The notes beneath the pieces are model-generated. The model saw nothing but the letters and a program-made list of their open reading frames with translations. It was not told the DNA's origin and did not search any database. 64,000 nt of DNA from Isoetes taiwanensis (lineage: Eukaryota > Streptophyta > Lycopodiopsida > Isoetales > Isoetaceae), in the NCBI GenBank assembly GCA_021234155.1, contig JAJEKV010000234.1, positions 408,501 to 472,500 on the forward strand, written 5' to 3'. Within the stretch, counting starts at the first letter, position 1, and the number at the start of each line of letters is the position of its first letter. Both the position numbers and the translations under genes were made by a program. Below are positions 46,481 to 58,640 of the stretch, piece by piece.

Positions 46481-48060
46481 AATTTTGGGAAACCCTAGGC
46501 GCACAACGCTAGGGCGGCGGCGGTGGCCACCCGATTCTTGCAGGACAAAGAAGCATGGATCGAGCTGGAAGAGCAGCGATCTAGCTGCTGCTGCCGCTTC
46601 TCAGCATCCACGGCAGTGCCTAATATGGCTTCTCTTGCTAGTCTCTTGGGGATCATTTGCAACAGGGAAGGTCGGCTGGAGTATGGCCGCTATTTCTGCT
46701 AACTAGCTCTCTTGAATGGTCGTGACAGTGTAAGAAATGGTATTTTAGGTGCTGCTTGAGGTCTGGGTAGCGTAAGCGCCCAATACAGCTTAGAATCATC
46801 CTTAGTTTCAGATGTAAGTCTGGAGCTTTTATGTTGTTCTCTCTGCTTCCATCGGGTATATGAGGTTGTTTTTCGTTGGTGAATATGCCTTTAGTTTGAC
46901 AGCTACTACATGGCATTTCGTTCTTTGGTCTATGGTGCATTACTTATGGTTGCAACAGTGTCTCTTGAGGTGAAGTTGCCAATGCTGATGAGCTATACCT
47001 GGATGCGAGCTACCTTGTGGTATGCCTTCCTTTTTCTTGTGTAGACATCGGGCCAGCAGGGGCTTCCAGATAGACAGGTTCTTGGGTACTTGGATGGGTG
47101 CACTTACTGTGGTCATGTTAGGGATGGTTGCACTCACTGCACCTTAAGAATTTACTGCACTTATTGCAGTAAGACTTTTCTGCACTCACTGCAGGGGATA
47201 CGCTTTCTTGATAAACTCTGGCTTTTTGTTGTCATTAGAAAGGCTAAGTGTATATCTACAACTATTGCCCTCGTATTTTTAGACATGGAAGAAGCTTTGT
47301 CCTCTCAAGGTCTAGGTGTTATTGCTCAAAGTTCTATGTGGATGAGCATGACAAGGCCATTGCAATTTGATAACTTGAGCTGCTTCACTTGGTCATGTTT
47401 CAGAATACAATCCTAGTTGCTCCGGTTGTTAGTAGTTGTGGTGGCAGGAAGAGTGCTCTGGATTTATTTAGCTGGCATCTTGGGTACTTCAATGTTGCTG
47501 CTTCTATCCAATGGTTAGGAAGATTTGGAATGTAGTGGTTTCCTTTGTTTTGAGCGGTCTACTTTGTGTGAAACATTTCGGGGAAGAAAGCAAAGGTGCA
47601 TTGAGTAGACTGCAAGAAACAATGATGACCTTTGTTTGCAGCATCTAGGAGAAGTGGTAAGCCGCAAGTGTGTTGATTTGTAGTATCTTTATCGTCTTGC
47701 TTTCTTGTGGGATTCTTCGTCTTGCTTTCTTGTGGATTTTGCGAGAGACTTGTTATTTCATGCGCCTTCTCCTATTCCAGCTATGAGATGATGTAGGATT
47801 TAGTGAAAGCATAGTAAAAGGAGGTCAGGAAGAGGCAGGATGTCTATTTGTCACTTGGTATGGGAGGATTGAGTGCCATAGCTGTTAAGAGTATAAGGGA
47901 GACGAGCAACCGCAAAGAATGTGGACCACCCACTGGGGGAGGGCCTTAAGACACATGTGTTGGAGAAGAAGGCGAGGGCTTTACACTTAGTACTATTTGG
48001 AAAAGCATAGTGCCATCCTGTAGTACCTTCGAACCGCAGTATAAGTTCCAACACTCATCC
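46481..48060. other. Non-coding stretch with a TGCACTCACTGCA-type repeat
   Basis: No gene is recognised. At 47099-47194 a short motif close to TGCACTCACTGCA recurs four to five times with variation, each copy being partly self-complementary. The rest is unremarkable low-copy DNA with short spurious frames. Confidence 0.45.
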
Positions 48061-48102
48061 AAGCATACTAGGTATCCCACAAGAGGGATGCCTGGTATGC
48101 TT
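48061..48102. repeat. Imperfect hairpin, 18-bp stem
   Basis: AAGCATACTAGGTATCCC (48061-48078) and GGGATGCCTGGTATGCTT (48085-48102) pair at 16 of 18 positions with a 6-base loop. It lies about 360 bases beyond the stop codon of the HUH endonuclease gene and could be part of that element's terminus. Confidence 0.6.
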
Positions 48103-48170
48103 AGGGGCCGAAGCCCACTAACAAACACAAGTTAGTCCCATTATTTTAATACATAATTCTGTTAACCAAG

Positions 48171-48440
48171 CCTCCTCACAGTTATTCAATATATTATAAG
48201 CATTTCCCACAACGACCTAGCACAGACATAAATTAGTACCATCACTTTAACAATCTAGTTCATCACAGGGTCCCCTTAACCAATTTTAGCTTCTTGACAA
48301 TTATGAATAAGCATTTCTCAGAACCAACAGACCATACCTATTATAAATCAACCAATTTCAACCTCCTCACAATCATGAATAACCATTTCCCATAGCCAAC
48401 AAACATACCTATACATTAACAAGTCAAAAGAAAGTTCACA
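48171..48440. repeat. Degenerate tandem repeats 3' of the HUH gene
   Basis: Three diverged copies of a CCTCCTCACAATTATGAATA...CATTTCCCA module begin at 48171, 48290 and 48362. They lie between the hairpin at 48061 and the HUH gene. Non-coding. Confidence 0.5.
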
Positions 48441-48463
48441 ATGTTGAAGGACACTCAACCACA

Positions 48464-49504
48464 TCAGCCAACAGCCATGGTACGATCACCCTTGTGCACA
48501 GGGATGTAATCTACACCAGGCTCAAGTATCACAACATCAGCACTGTCTGCACTATAAGAAGCATCATGAATATCCTCGAAGTTATTATCTTGCTCATCAG
48601 CAGGAATAGCATCATCCCAATACCGCCTCTGCCCACCCCCATTCCTTTCCACATGTACAAAACCTGCTGGCAGGCCAAACAAGATGGTTCTCATATCTGA
48701 CGGCATGCAGTGACTAGGATTGAGTAGGACTTTCCATGCAGCCCAGACACGGTGCTCATTGATATGGGCAGTGTTAGAAGGGATAATCCAAGAACTAGAC
48801 AAGGTAAATTTTCCAGAACGAATCATCCAGGACAACGTATACAACAAACTAGCAGTCAATCTACGGTTCCCATGGTAATTCACAAAATGGGTAGCTCGAT
48901 TCAACATGTTCTTGTTATCAAGCACAACTAAATTTTTCGTACCACCACAGCTTCCCATCTCAAATACAAATCATTACATTTCTCGATAGCAGCCTCACTC
49001 ACATTATGAAGATGACAGATATAATGAACTTTTCCCACATCCTTCATACAGTACCCAATCATACCCTCAAAACAATGAAGGCGAGTATTTTTAAGGGCTT
49101 TGCATACCAATATCACACCAGGAGGCTTAAAAACCCAATTGAAATCTCTTTTTTATGGCATTATTCATGGCCCCAGGACTCTTGCACCAGGCTCTAAAGA
49201 CAGCCTGACAATGCAAGTGATCTACAGTTGCAGCACGCTCCATGGCCACAGCTCCAGCCACATACCTCCAATTGCAAAACCCTACAAGACCATCATAAAA
49301 ACTCATGGGCACATCTTGCCCAGACAGACATAAGGTCACACTCACGTCTATAGCATTCCAGTCCTGCCCAACAGAACAACCACCATATCCCCCGGTCTCA
49401 CGCTCTTGGGAATCAGAAGAACTCAGGTTTATAATGTGGCTTAGAGAACCAGGGACAGAGCAACCAATACTCTTCCCTTTCCTCGCTGCCTTCTTCAGAG
49501 ACAT
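48464..49504 (-). pseudogene. Replitron-like HUH endonuclease (Rep-type, single Tyr)
   Basis: HUH endonucleases nick one DNA strand and stay linked to it through tyrosine, and start rolling-circle-like transposition. From ATG at 49504 the protein begins with a basic segment (MSLKKAARKGKS). The core shows DVSVTLCLSG (motif 1-like) and VAMERAATVDHLHCQAVFRA, with the HUH triad H96-L-H98. After a frame change comes NTRLHCFEGMIGYCMKDVGK, whose YCMK is the YxxK catalytic motif. The C-terminal part reads LDNKNMLNRATHF, SGKFTLSSSWIIPSNTA and MRTILFG. Two one-base shifts are needed: near 49116 (a T-run) and near 48945 (a GGTGG run). The total is about 345 residues. No helicase follows, which distinguishes it from the Helitron at the right edge. 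The replitron assignment is from memory of that family; a relation to other Rep-like elements is possible. Confidence 0.68.
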
Positions 49505-51899
49505 AATTTATAGACAAAACAAGAAGAACACAGCCAGCTTACCTCAGACAGAAATCCCCTTGCACAAGACTCCAGCTCCGCTCCCGACCCCTCCTTATCC
49601 TAAACCCGAAAACAGAAAGAATCCCACGGCCAAGACACATAACAGCCGCCGCCCTCACCATCTCCGCCATCTCTGGAGCACACCATGTGAGGACTACCAC
49701 TTCCGGCCAATCGAGCAACAGATGGTCGCCCTAGATTCCAGGGTTTGGAATCCACAGTGCCACCATCACCAACATACCCTTCTTCCATACGAATATTTAT
49801 TCTCACCATTCAAAACCTTAGGTTAGAAATATATGTTTCCAAATTTCGGCACATTATCTTTTAGTAGTGGGTCCTATGCCTCGTCCTCTGAAGTGGTGTT
49901 CAGGTTTCAGCACTTCAGCACCTTCAAAAACCAGGCCACGAGACAAAAACAAGCATCTTTGACAAAATGTGACATTTTAGCACTTCACCACTTTAGTATT
50001 TGAAGGAAGTTGTGTCATAAGCAGTTGAAAAAAATGACAATCAGCACCTCAGCACCTGACTAGAATAAATAAACTCTAAAATGCCAAAAGCTCCTCCTCA
50101 AATGGACGATTCAATTTATGCCTTAGCTCCATCCCCGCGGCAAAATTCCGCACCGTTGTTGGCATTTGCTTTGGGTATGGTTAGTAGCTTAAATTCGTGC
50201 CCAAATGTAAACTATTTCATCTCTGTAAACTTCAGGATTTTACCAATTTCTGGCCACAATCAACTGTGTCGGAGTTCCAGCAGGTTTGGTTCTATATTTA
50301 ACAGTCGATCTCAATCTGAGCTACCAAGATGCACTCATAATCTCAACTTTATGGTCAGGCACTGCAAATATAGCAACGCGAATGGTGAAGGCATTCATTA
50401 AACTATTTGGGCTTTGGTTTTATTGCATTTTGTAAATCTACTGGTAGGTAAATTTTCTTCGGTGGGCATTGTGCATTTGCAAATGATGAGCAAAATTGAA
50501 ATTCGGTTCGTGACAGGGCACATTACTTCTCTGGGTTCCATGGGTTTCAGGGCACAAAAAATCGTCTGATTTTGATTTCATTGGTTGCAAACCATGGAAT
50601 AATTTAAGGGCTAAACTTAGTTATTTGGCAATTTTTTGGCACATTTTCAAAACAAATTGGCTAAAGTAAATTGAAAAAATTGGGGAAAAAACAATAATTT
50701 TAGCTTAACTTTTTTCGGGACTGCACCAACCCTGGAGCTCTTTAGGCAAACGCTATAAAGTAACAGAGTGAAATTTTGTATTGTTTAGCTAAGCCATAGA
50801 AACTTTTAGAATGAATTTTGGGCTAGTTTAGCTAACATCATTCTAGTTTATATGAAATATATGATTAGTAGTTTAGTTTCTAGCATTATGAATTAATTTG
50901 AGTCCTAGACTTTGCTAGTTCGCATTATTTTAGAATATTTTCACAAAGAAAATGACTAAAATAAGTGGAATATATTGAAAAAAAGTATCGTAATTTGGCT
51001 TCATATTTTCTGTTGGCCACACCATAGAAATTTTTGGGATGATGTTTGTGTTAGTTTAGCTAAACGCTAGAAAGTATGAGAGGAAAAATGTGTACATCTA
51101 AACCACAGAAAGTTTTGGGATTCATATCGAGCAAGTTTAGCTAAAGGCATTCTGGCTAATAAGAAATATGCGATTAGTAATTTATTCCCTGTTGCAAACC
51201 ATCGCTTCCATTATTATGTCTGTTTCTGCTTATATGTGCTCTTGGAAGAAGCAGATATCATAAATCTTCTCCAATTCCGTAGCGGCGCAAGAAATTGGAA
51301 GACAAATTGGAAAACTGTTTCTCTGTGCCATTATTCCGACTACATCGATGATAACGGTTCTCCAAATCTGCACTGGAGCCACTGCTGCAGGCTACATTCT
51401 GCTGTATTTTTCTAAGTATTCTATAGGCTCAGCTCTACTGTACTTTCGTCAGGATTCTACGGCCTCCAATACTCCCCCGGATATGAATAACATAAGGTAG
51501 TGTATTTCTATTTTAGTTGCCTTGGATATTGCTAATACTGACCCTTGTTGTTGCATTAGATGCCTTGGATATTCCTTTTGGCAACACATATTCATTCCTA
51601 TATGCTCTCTGCACATGGCTATGTCTCTCGTCTGGAATATATTTTTACAACAAGGGTCTCTCATGCATGCAAATATAGGCTCCATTACATTTGCACCACA
51701 ATCTCTGCTCAGATTTTGCCTCATCTTCTCAATTTTAACTACCATAATAGTACGGCAGCACAGACTTGGATTTGTGGAAGGTAGAGAGATGCCATTTAGG
51801 TGGGGGCTTTCTCTACTTGCCATAGCCTCTGGACTTATTCTTCAGATTCCAGAGTTGTTCCCCATTGGAAGGTTATCAATATGGTGGAATACCTCAGTA
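49505..51899. other. Non-coding stretch with dispersed low-complexity repeats
   Basis: No convincing gene. 49890-50065 repeats CAGCACTTCAGCACC-like words. 50790-50880 and 51108-51190 are two diverged copies of one sequence (AGAAA...TTTAGCTAA...GAAATATATGATTAGTA). A plus-strand frame at 50081-50401 (106 codons, serine-rich start) could be a plastid-targeting first exon but has no recognisable domain or clear donor. 51449-51823 (minus) lies just downstream of the PRT6-like fragment and might be its decayed continuation. Confidence 0.45.
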
Positions 51900-53110
51900 T
51901 TCTATCGCATGCAACAGCAATGCAAGCAATCTATGTAGAGGAATGTGGAAGGAGACCTCCTGCTTGCTTACATCAAATTTCAATAATGGTCAGTCATATT
52001 CCTCAAAAAGAGCATAAAGATCAGTTACAGCTGGTGCATCAGTGCCCATCCACCAATCTTCCCTCGCAGATTCAGGTGATTTTCCAACATCTGAAGGCCC
52101 TGACGTCACTGTTGTATCAGTGTCCATATCCATTACTTCATGTCTCAGGATGCTTGCTGTTGAACTCCTAAGGGCTAACCAGTTCTCAAATGTTCCGACT
52201 CTACGTTGACCTCGTGTTACTGCTGGTCCTCTCGCCATTCTCCCTCTAGATTGCACCCTTCTCCTTTGAGGAGGACTTTGCCCAACATCCATGGAAGGTC
52301 TAGATAATCTGCTTGCTTCCCTTGATGCATCCACAATCAACCATGTATGTAGAACATGAGCGCGCTTAGAAATGAGACGAATCAGTGCAGACAATGGAAT
52401 GTTGTCCAAGACAACTATTTAACTGTCCTTAACCAGCTCATTGTGTTCACTAGAGCTCGATTCAACTTCAGAAGGCACTGACGAAGTAGAAGCATCCAAA
52501 GAGCCCCGGAGACAGGCACACTCAGAACGCTTGATATTCATAAGACTCGTCTGTAGATGTAGCTCCAGCCACAAGTAATGGATGGACATTTGCCATCTGG
52601 GTTTCTAAAAGGTTTCTAAAACACGGGCAGATACCCATTCATCATTTTCTTCTTCAACATGGATATTCATTATCCAGCGCTGAGGATGCATGCCCTGAAT
52701 ATAAGCTAGAAACAGTAACCATGCCCTGCATAAATCAAGACGTTCAAAAGCTACATATCTAGCCACCTTTGGGTGGTTCATCACATAATGTATATCATCC
52801 ACAGGTTCTGTTAACAATGTGCATAATTGGTGTAAACAAAAGTGTTGTCCCCTTGAGACCTGCAACAGAGTGAGGGAATCAATGGTATGCAAAAAGTACA
52901 GAGCAATATCCTGTTAATTTAGAATGGTGATATAACGTGAAATGCCCATCTTCATCAGCACATAATAAAAATAATTCTTTTAGAATATCAAACAGCATGT
53001 CGAGCAATCCACTTTCAAACACCAGGCGATGGGTGATAGTTGGAATAGTAAAGATCTGAACTGAGAAATTGCTAAGCTGTGAATCTTGGCGTGAACAAAC
53101 CTACTGCTAG
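51900..53110 (-). pseudogene. PRT6-like E3 ubiquitin ligase (N-recognin) fragment
   Basis: PRT6 is the plant UBR-type ligase of the Arg/N-degron pathway. Three blocks in family order are visible on the minus strand. About 53075-52930 reads SNFSVQIFTIPTITHRLVFE and SGLLDMLFDILKELFLLCAD. 52892-52605 reads PVDDIHYVMNHPKVARYVAF, ERLDLCRAWLLFLAYIQGMH and HVEEENDEW. About 51960-51900 reads KQEVSFHIPLHRLLALLLHA. The piece between the last two (52560-51990) is a polar linker, as in PRT6. There are at least two in-frame stops, after LVKDS near 52421 and after EEYD near 51990. The UBR box, RING and C-terminal parts are missing. Introns are retained, so this is a DNA-level copy. Family assignment is good; the copy is dead. 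Confidence 0.72.
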
Positions 53111-54099
53111 CACAGACCTGCAAAATATATTTTACAGCATAGAATAATCTATTTTTCAGTTGAGAGACAAAATCATTTGTCTTTCTGTTCTTCCAAACAA
53201 AAAAGCTAGAAGGAATGGAGCCTTGATAATGACCAAGAACCAACCTAGGTCCAATATGATGCCCATGTACAGAAAGCCGTTTCTTCTTCTTTTTCGGCTT
53301 CAAGCTGTGGAACATCACTCTGTCAAGAGCTCCAGATCAGAAGATGCTACGGGAACCAGTATTTGTATCAGGTCTCATACGGAGATGGATCTTTCACAGT
53401 GGGGGAGTTTTCAACAGCAGAAAATGACATAAGTGGCTCTATTCCTTTTTGTATCACAAAAAATGGAGTGTTATTAAGCTTAATAATGAAATTAGGAGGA
53501 AGAATCTGACAAACCAAGGCTTATAAGACGATCCTCGACATGGTCAGGGCAAGAAATTCCGCAAGATCCTTGAATCGCACAGCCGAGGTGGCCTTGTAGC
53601 AGAGATGCAATGCCGAGGCGCAGATCCGGCACTAGATGAGCTGAAGATTGAAACAATTTTTTGAAGCTTAGAAGATGGAACCTGTCGCCATAGCCAGACC
53701 GAGCCTGCCGCCATAGCCATAGCCAGACGGAGTTGTCTTGAATCCGTCAGCAAAGCTGTCCTGTTACATGGCTACCCTTTGTACCATGCCAGAAAGAACA
53801 ATAGTCAGAGAGATGCAACACAGAAACACAAATTTTTTTACTACCTGGGTTATGGCGGCGGTGAAAGCAGAGCTCGCCACCCGGAATGAAGCAAACGAAC
53901 TGGCAGGAAGAGCACTTGACGGAGCAAAGTCCTCCAGAAGCAGATAAGATCAACGACGTGGCCTCCCTCGAAATTTTCACCTAATTATTTTTTCCTTCCT
54001 AATTTTTCCCCCACCCGAGAATCTAAGCATCAAAGGAATCGAATCTTGGTGAGAATCGATTATATAAGTGTAGATAATTTCTTTTATACTCTTTATCTA
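53111..54099. other. Unassigned DNA next to the PRT6-like fragment
   Basis: Short frames exist on both strands, for example 53318-52980 and 53980-53747 minus, but I recognise none. The minus-strand frame at 53160-53318 could contain a further PRT6-like exon that I cannot place. Confidence 0.35.
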
Positions 54100-54675
54100 T
54101 GGGAGCAAACCATTACCCCAAACAACGCCTGCTTCAGTTGTCGGTCCTCCTTATGATGTGGCTCCTTCAGCTTCCCCTCATAGTATATCTCTGTGCATTT
54201 CCCAATCTGTCTTTTCGCCATTTACACCCCTTGATATGGTGTCACTTGTTCCCCATGTTGATTTGTCCGTTCCTATGCAGTGCAAGGTAGAGGTTATGGA
54301 GCCTTCTTCTGATCTGGTTGTGCATGGAGCACCACCAGATGTGGTTCCTCCTGTTCCAGATGTAGAGATGTCTCAATGTGCGATTGCGCCTTTTGTTTTG
54401 AATTCTGGTTCCCTTCAATAGCCTAAGAGTATCACTAGTCTGGAGGATGGTTGGTAACGTGTCTCCCTTAAGAAGGCAGCTCGAACAGAAACGACCTCGA
54501 GCAATTCATATTGGTGATTTGGAATCTGATGCTTAATTCTCTAAGGCTACCAGGTAGCTTTGCACAGAGAGACTATTTTCCGTCTGAGTTTTAAACATGT
54601 ATCTCAGTCCCATGTACTTGTTTTCATGATTTAATGATGAATATATCTGTCGTCCTGTCAAAAAAAAAAAAAAAA
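54100..54675 (+). mobile_element. Retroelement 3' end with poly(A) tract
   Basis: A frame at 54158-54421 (proline/valine-rich) is followed by a short DGWxRVSLKKAA-like peptide in another frame, a motif common near the end of plant L1 ORF1. Then comes a 3' untranslated-like stretch ending in CTGTCA and 16 adenines at 54660-54675. This looks like a truncated or internally deleted L1 copy, or a processed transcript, inserted in plus orientation. No target duplication was found by eye. Confidence 0.5.
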
Positions 54676-55911
54676 GGGGCGCCCAAACACATTATGAGGA
54701 AGCATATCCTCATGAAGATGAAGTGATGGAAATGATGGGGGCAGTGTGTGATGTTTGTAAAATCACCTCCCTCACTTAAAACGGGTGTGACACTATGTTA
54801 TATTTTGCAACCTTGAAGAATAATTAAGTATTGGAATATATGAAAAATGATTGCATATGGCATTTATGAAAGTGTAACTAAGTTCAGGGTCGCTTCTAGA
54901 GTTGTTTTAATAGCAAGCTGAAGGCCTTTTTTTCCAATAGAAATTAAAAATAATAATAGCAAGCTAAAGTTGCTTAGGTTGTATGGTGAGTGATATAGAG
55001 CACTACATTTAGGGAATCGAGTCTGATGTAAGTAACCAAAATAATTAACGATCCAAGTAAAGGTTACAAACACTAAAAACTCTTTAAGATATATGTAATT
55101 TCTTTTGACGCTAACTAAAAATGAGTTGATTATGATTCATATGACAAGTTAGGTACCATTGCATATCGAGGGATGCTAGAGACCTTAATTAGTTAATTTA
55201 GCTTACATTGAAGTAATATAGGCCTTAACTTCATTTTTATTGCCCATAAAATTTTATCGCCCGCTGGGGGGTGGGGGGATTTAAGATCATCATGTGACAA
55301 ACCATGTGCTAAGATAGCCCTAAGATAGCTCGATGTGGCATTGAAGTGCTTAGAAAATCAAAATCGTTAAGGTGCTTAGAATGTTGAAGTGCTTTAGAAA
55401 GTATGGATATGTAGAGGATATGTTCGTTCGCAGAAACACCTTATAAGTTGAGGTGGCATGATTTTTTTATGGAGAGGCCCTCCTACACCCTAACTAAAAA
55501 AAATAGTGTCTATGTCTATCTATCTATCTTAAGCACTTTAGCACTTCAATATTTTAGAAGTCAGAATTTCAATGTTATGGCATTTGCTTAGAAGCTACAA
55601 AGAGCGGCCTTAAAGAGCAGCCTTAATTGCAAGTCGAGTATTATTTTGCAAAGCACCATGTCCTAAGGTACTTTGGTGCAACGTTGAAGTGCTTAGAATG
55701 TTGAAGTGTTGAAGTGCTTAGGAAGTGTGAACATGGCTATTGTTTTTATAAAAGATATTAGTAGGAAGGTGGACCCACTAGGTGCCTACTTCGTCTTTTT
55801 CGATCCATCAATTTATAGAGTGTTAGTACTTGCAATCATATATCAAATAGGAGGATCCTTGGCAGAAAATGTTTTTTCTTATTTTTATCTATTTATTATA
55901 ATAAAGAAATA
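54676..55911. other. AT-rich non-coding DNA
   Basis: No genes. TTGAAGTGCTTAGAA-type words recur at about 55340-55400 and 55685-55725, and a short (CTAT)n run lies near 55517-55540. Nothing else supported. Confidence 0.5.
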
Positions 55912-56049
55912 GCGTCCGTGAGTGAGTTAGTCTGTCTGTGAGTAACTCCACCCCCATCGACGGTAAAGGAGGCGCCACGTGGCGCGATCTCGGCCGTCCG
56001 TGGGCCTTGGCCCCTCAAAAGCTCCCAAGTTTGGTGGACAAAATGTTTT

Positions 56050-56125
56050 TGGTTTACCACGGACTCGAACCCTGGACATTGCCCCCCAAACCCCCCACCC
56101 TTACCACTAGACCAACCAGTCTTTT
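56050..56125 (-). repeat. tRNA-derived SINE head, copy 1
   Basis: On the minus strand TGGTCTAGTGG (A-box-like, 56114-56104) is followed by GGTTCGAGTCC (B box, 56071-56061) at tRNA-like spacing. It lacks a full cloverleaf, and a second copy with the same layout lies at 58480-58535, so it is a tRNA-derived SINE rather than a tRNA gene. Confidence 0.6.
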
Positions 56126-57316
56126 CTTGAAAGAATAGGAACTCCATGCTTAGTTAAGGCTGGGGCCTAATTAATTCAAGGATACTCTAGGATGTTCTAG
56201 AATGTTCTAGAATCTTTTGGAATGTCCTAGAATGTTCCAGATGCTCATGAGTAAGCACCTCAGCCTAAAAATAGAAAGTTTCAGTCTAAAAATAGAAGTT
56301 TTTTTTGAAACTTTGCAAATGCTCAAAATAGAATGTTGTGGAATGTTCCAGGTGCTTATGGGTAGGCACCTCAGTCTAAAAATATCATGGGTAAGCACCT
56401 CAGTCTAAAAATAGAAAGTTTTTTGAAACTTTGCAAATACTCAAAATAGAATATTGTGGAATGTTCCAGGTGCTCCCCACCCTTTATAAAAAATGAAAGT
56501 TCTCACATAGTTAAGGGTGAGGGCTAAATAATTCAAGGATGGCCTAGGATGTTCTAGAATGTTCTAGGTGGCTCTAGAAGCTTCTAGAATGTCCTAGAAT
56601 CTTCTAGAATGTCTAAAAATAGAAGTTTTTTAAAACTTTGCAAATGGTCAAGATACAATGTTGTGAAATGTTTTAGATGCTCACGGATCAGCACCTCAAT
56701 AAAAAAATAGAAAGTACCATGGTCTAAAAATAGAAAGTTGTCTAAAAGTTTGTAGGAACTCAAAATAGAATGTTTGGAATGTTCCAGGTGCTCATGGGCA
56801 AGCAGCTCAGTCTAAAAATAGAAAGTTTTTTGAAACTTTGCAAATGCTGAAAATAGAATGTTATAGAATAAAGCAAGAGAGAGAAGAGAGAAAGACGGAG
56901 GAGGAGAGAGAGGAGAGGGGAGAGAGAGGAGAGAGGAGAGAGAGGGAGAAGATAGAGGAGAGGGAACCTTCTAGATGGCTCTATAACCTTTGCAAATGTT
57001 CAAAATAGAATGTTTTGGAGTGTTCCAGATACTCATGGGTAAGCACTGATCTGAAAATAAAAAGTATGAAGTCTAAAAATAGAAAGTTTTTTGAGAGTTT
57101 GCAAAAACTCATAATAGAATGTTCTAGAATGTTCCAGATGCTCAGAAAGTGTTGTGGAACTTTACAAACAATTCAAGAATGCTCTGGGATCTTTTAGATA
57201 GCTCAAAACACAATGTTTTAGAGTGTTCTAACTGCTCATAAACAGCACCTCAGTCTAAAAATAGAAAGTACCATGGTCGTTCCAGATGCCAATGGACAAG
57301 CATCTGAGAGAGAGAA

Positions 57317-57419
<103 letters not shown>

Positions 57420-58204
57420 GGAGAGAGAGGGAGAAGGGAAAGGGGAGAGAGGGGAGAGAAGAGAGAGAGCGAACAGGAGAGAGGAGAGAGGGAGAAGAGG
57501 GAAGAGAGAGGAGAGAGACAGAAGAGAGGAGAAAAGAAAGAGAGAGAGGAGTAGAAAAGAGACAGAATCTGGAACATTCCACCACATTCTATTTTGAGCA
57601 TTTGCAAAGTTTCAAAAAACTTTCTCTCACGGATAAGCAGCTCAGTCAAAAAATAAAAAATGCCATGGTCTAAAAATAGAAAGTTGTCTAAAAGTTTGTA
57701 GGAATTCAAGATAGAATATTCGGAATGTTCCAGGTGCTCATGGGCAAGCACCTCAGTCTAAAAATAGAAAGTTTTTTGAAACTTTGCAAATGCTGAAAAA
57801 TAGAATGTTATAAAATAAAGCAAGAGAGAGAAGAGAAAAAGATAGAGGGGGAGAGAGAGGAAAGCGGAGAGAGAAGAGAGAGGAGAAAAAGGGAGAAGAT
57901 AGAAGAGAGGGAACCTTCTACATGGCTCTATAACCTTTGCAAATGTTCAAAATAGAATGTTCTGGAGTGTTCCAGATACTCATGGGTAAGCACTGATCTG
58001 AAAATAAAGAGTATGAAGTCTAAAAATAGAAAGTTTTTTGAGAGTTTGCAAGAACTCATAATAGAATGTTCTAGAATGTTCTAGATGCTCAGAAAGTGTT
58101 GTGGAACTTTACAAACAATCCAAGAATTTTAGACTGAAACTTTCTATTTTTAGACTAAAGTGCTTACCCATGAACATCTATAACATTCTAGGATATTCTA
58201 GAAG

Positions 58205-58368
<164 letters not shown>

Positions 58369-58469
58369 GACTAATAGGACAGCACTCCAGTCTAAAGATA
58401 GCAATTATAGAAGCTCCTAGACTTCTGGAATCTTCTAAAATGTTCTTAGCCCTTTTCAAAAATTTCCCT

Positions 58470-58545
58470 ATTTTGTGGAGGACTCGAACCCTGCTCATTC
58501 ACCCCCAAACCCTCCATCCTTACCACTAGACTAAGCATCAATTTG
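58470..58545 (-). repeat. tRNA-derived SINE head, copy 2
   Basis: The same A-box (CTTAGTCTAGTGG) and B-box (GGTTCGAGTCC at 58490-58480) layout as copy 1, with the same C-rich spacer on the plus strand. The sequence around it has diverged. Confidence 0.6.
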
Positions 58546-58640
58546 TTAAACAATTGGAACTTCACAAATAGTTAAGGTTGGGTGGGGGGGGCCTACTTTT
58601 CTATAAGAAAGTGTGGGGTGACATTCACAAGCCCTGCGGG

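Noticed and set aside
50081-50401. Plastid-targeted first exon
   Set aside because: The serine-rich start is suggestive, but there is no clear donor, downstream exon or domain, so it is only mentioned within the non-coding entry.
56050-56125. A true tRNA gene
   Set aside because: A- and B-box words are present, but no complete acceptor stem or cloverleaf can be drawn and a diverged second copy exists, so a SINE fits better.
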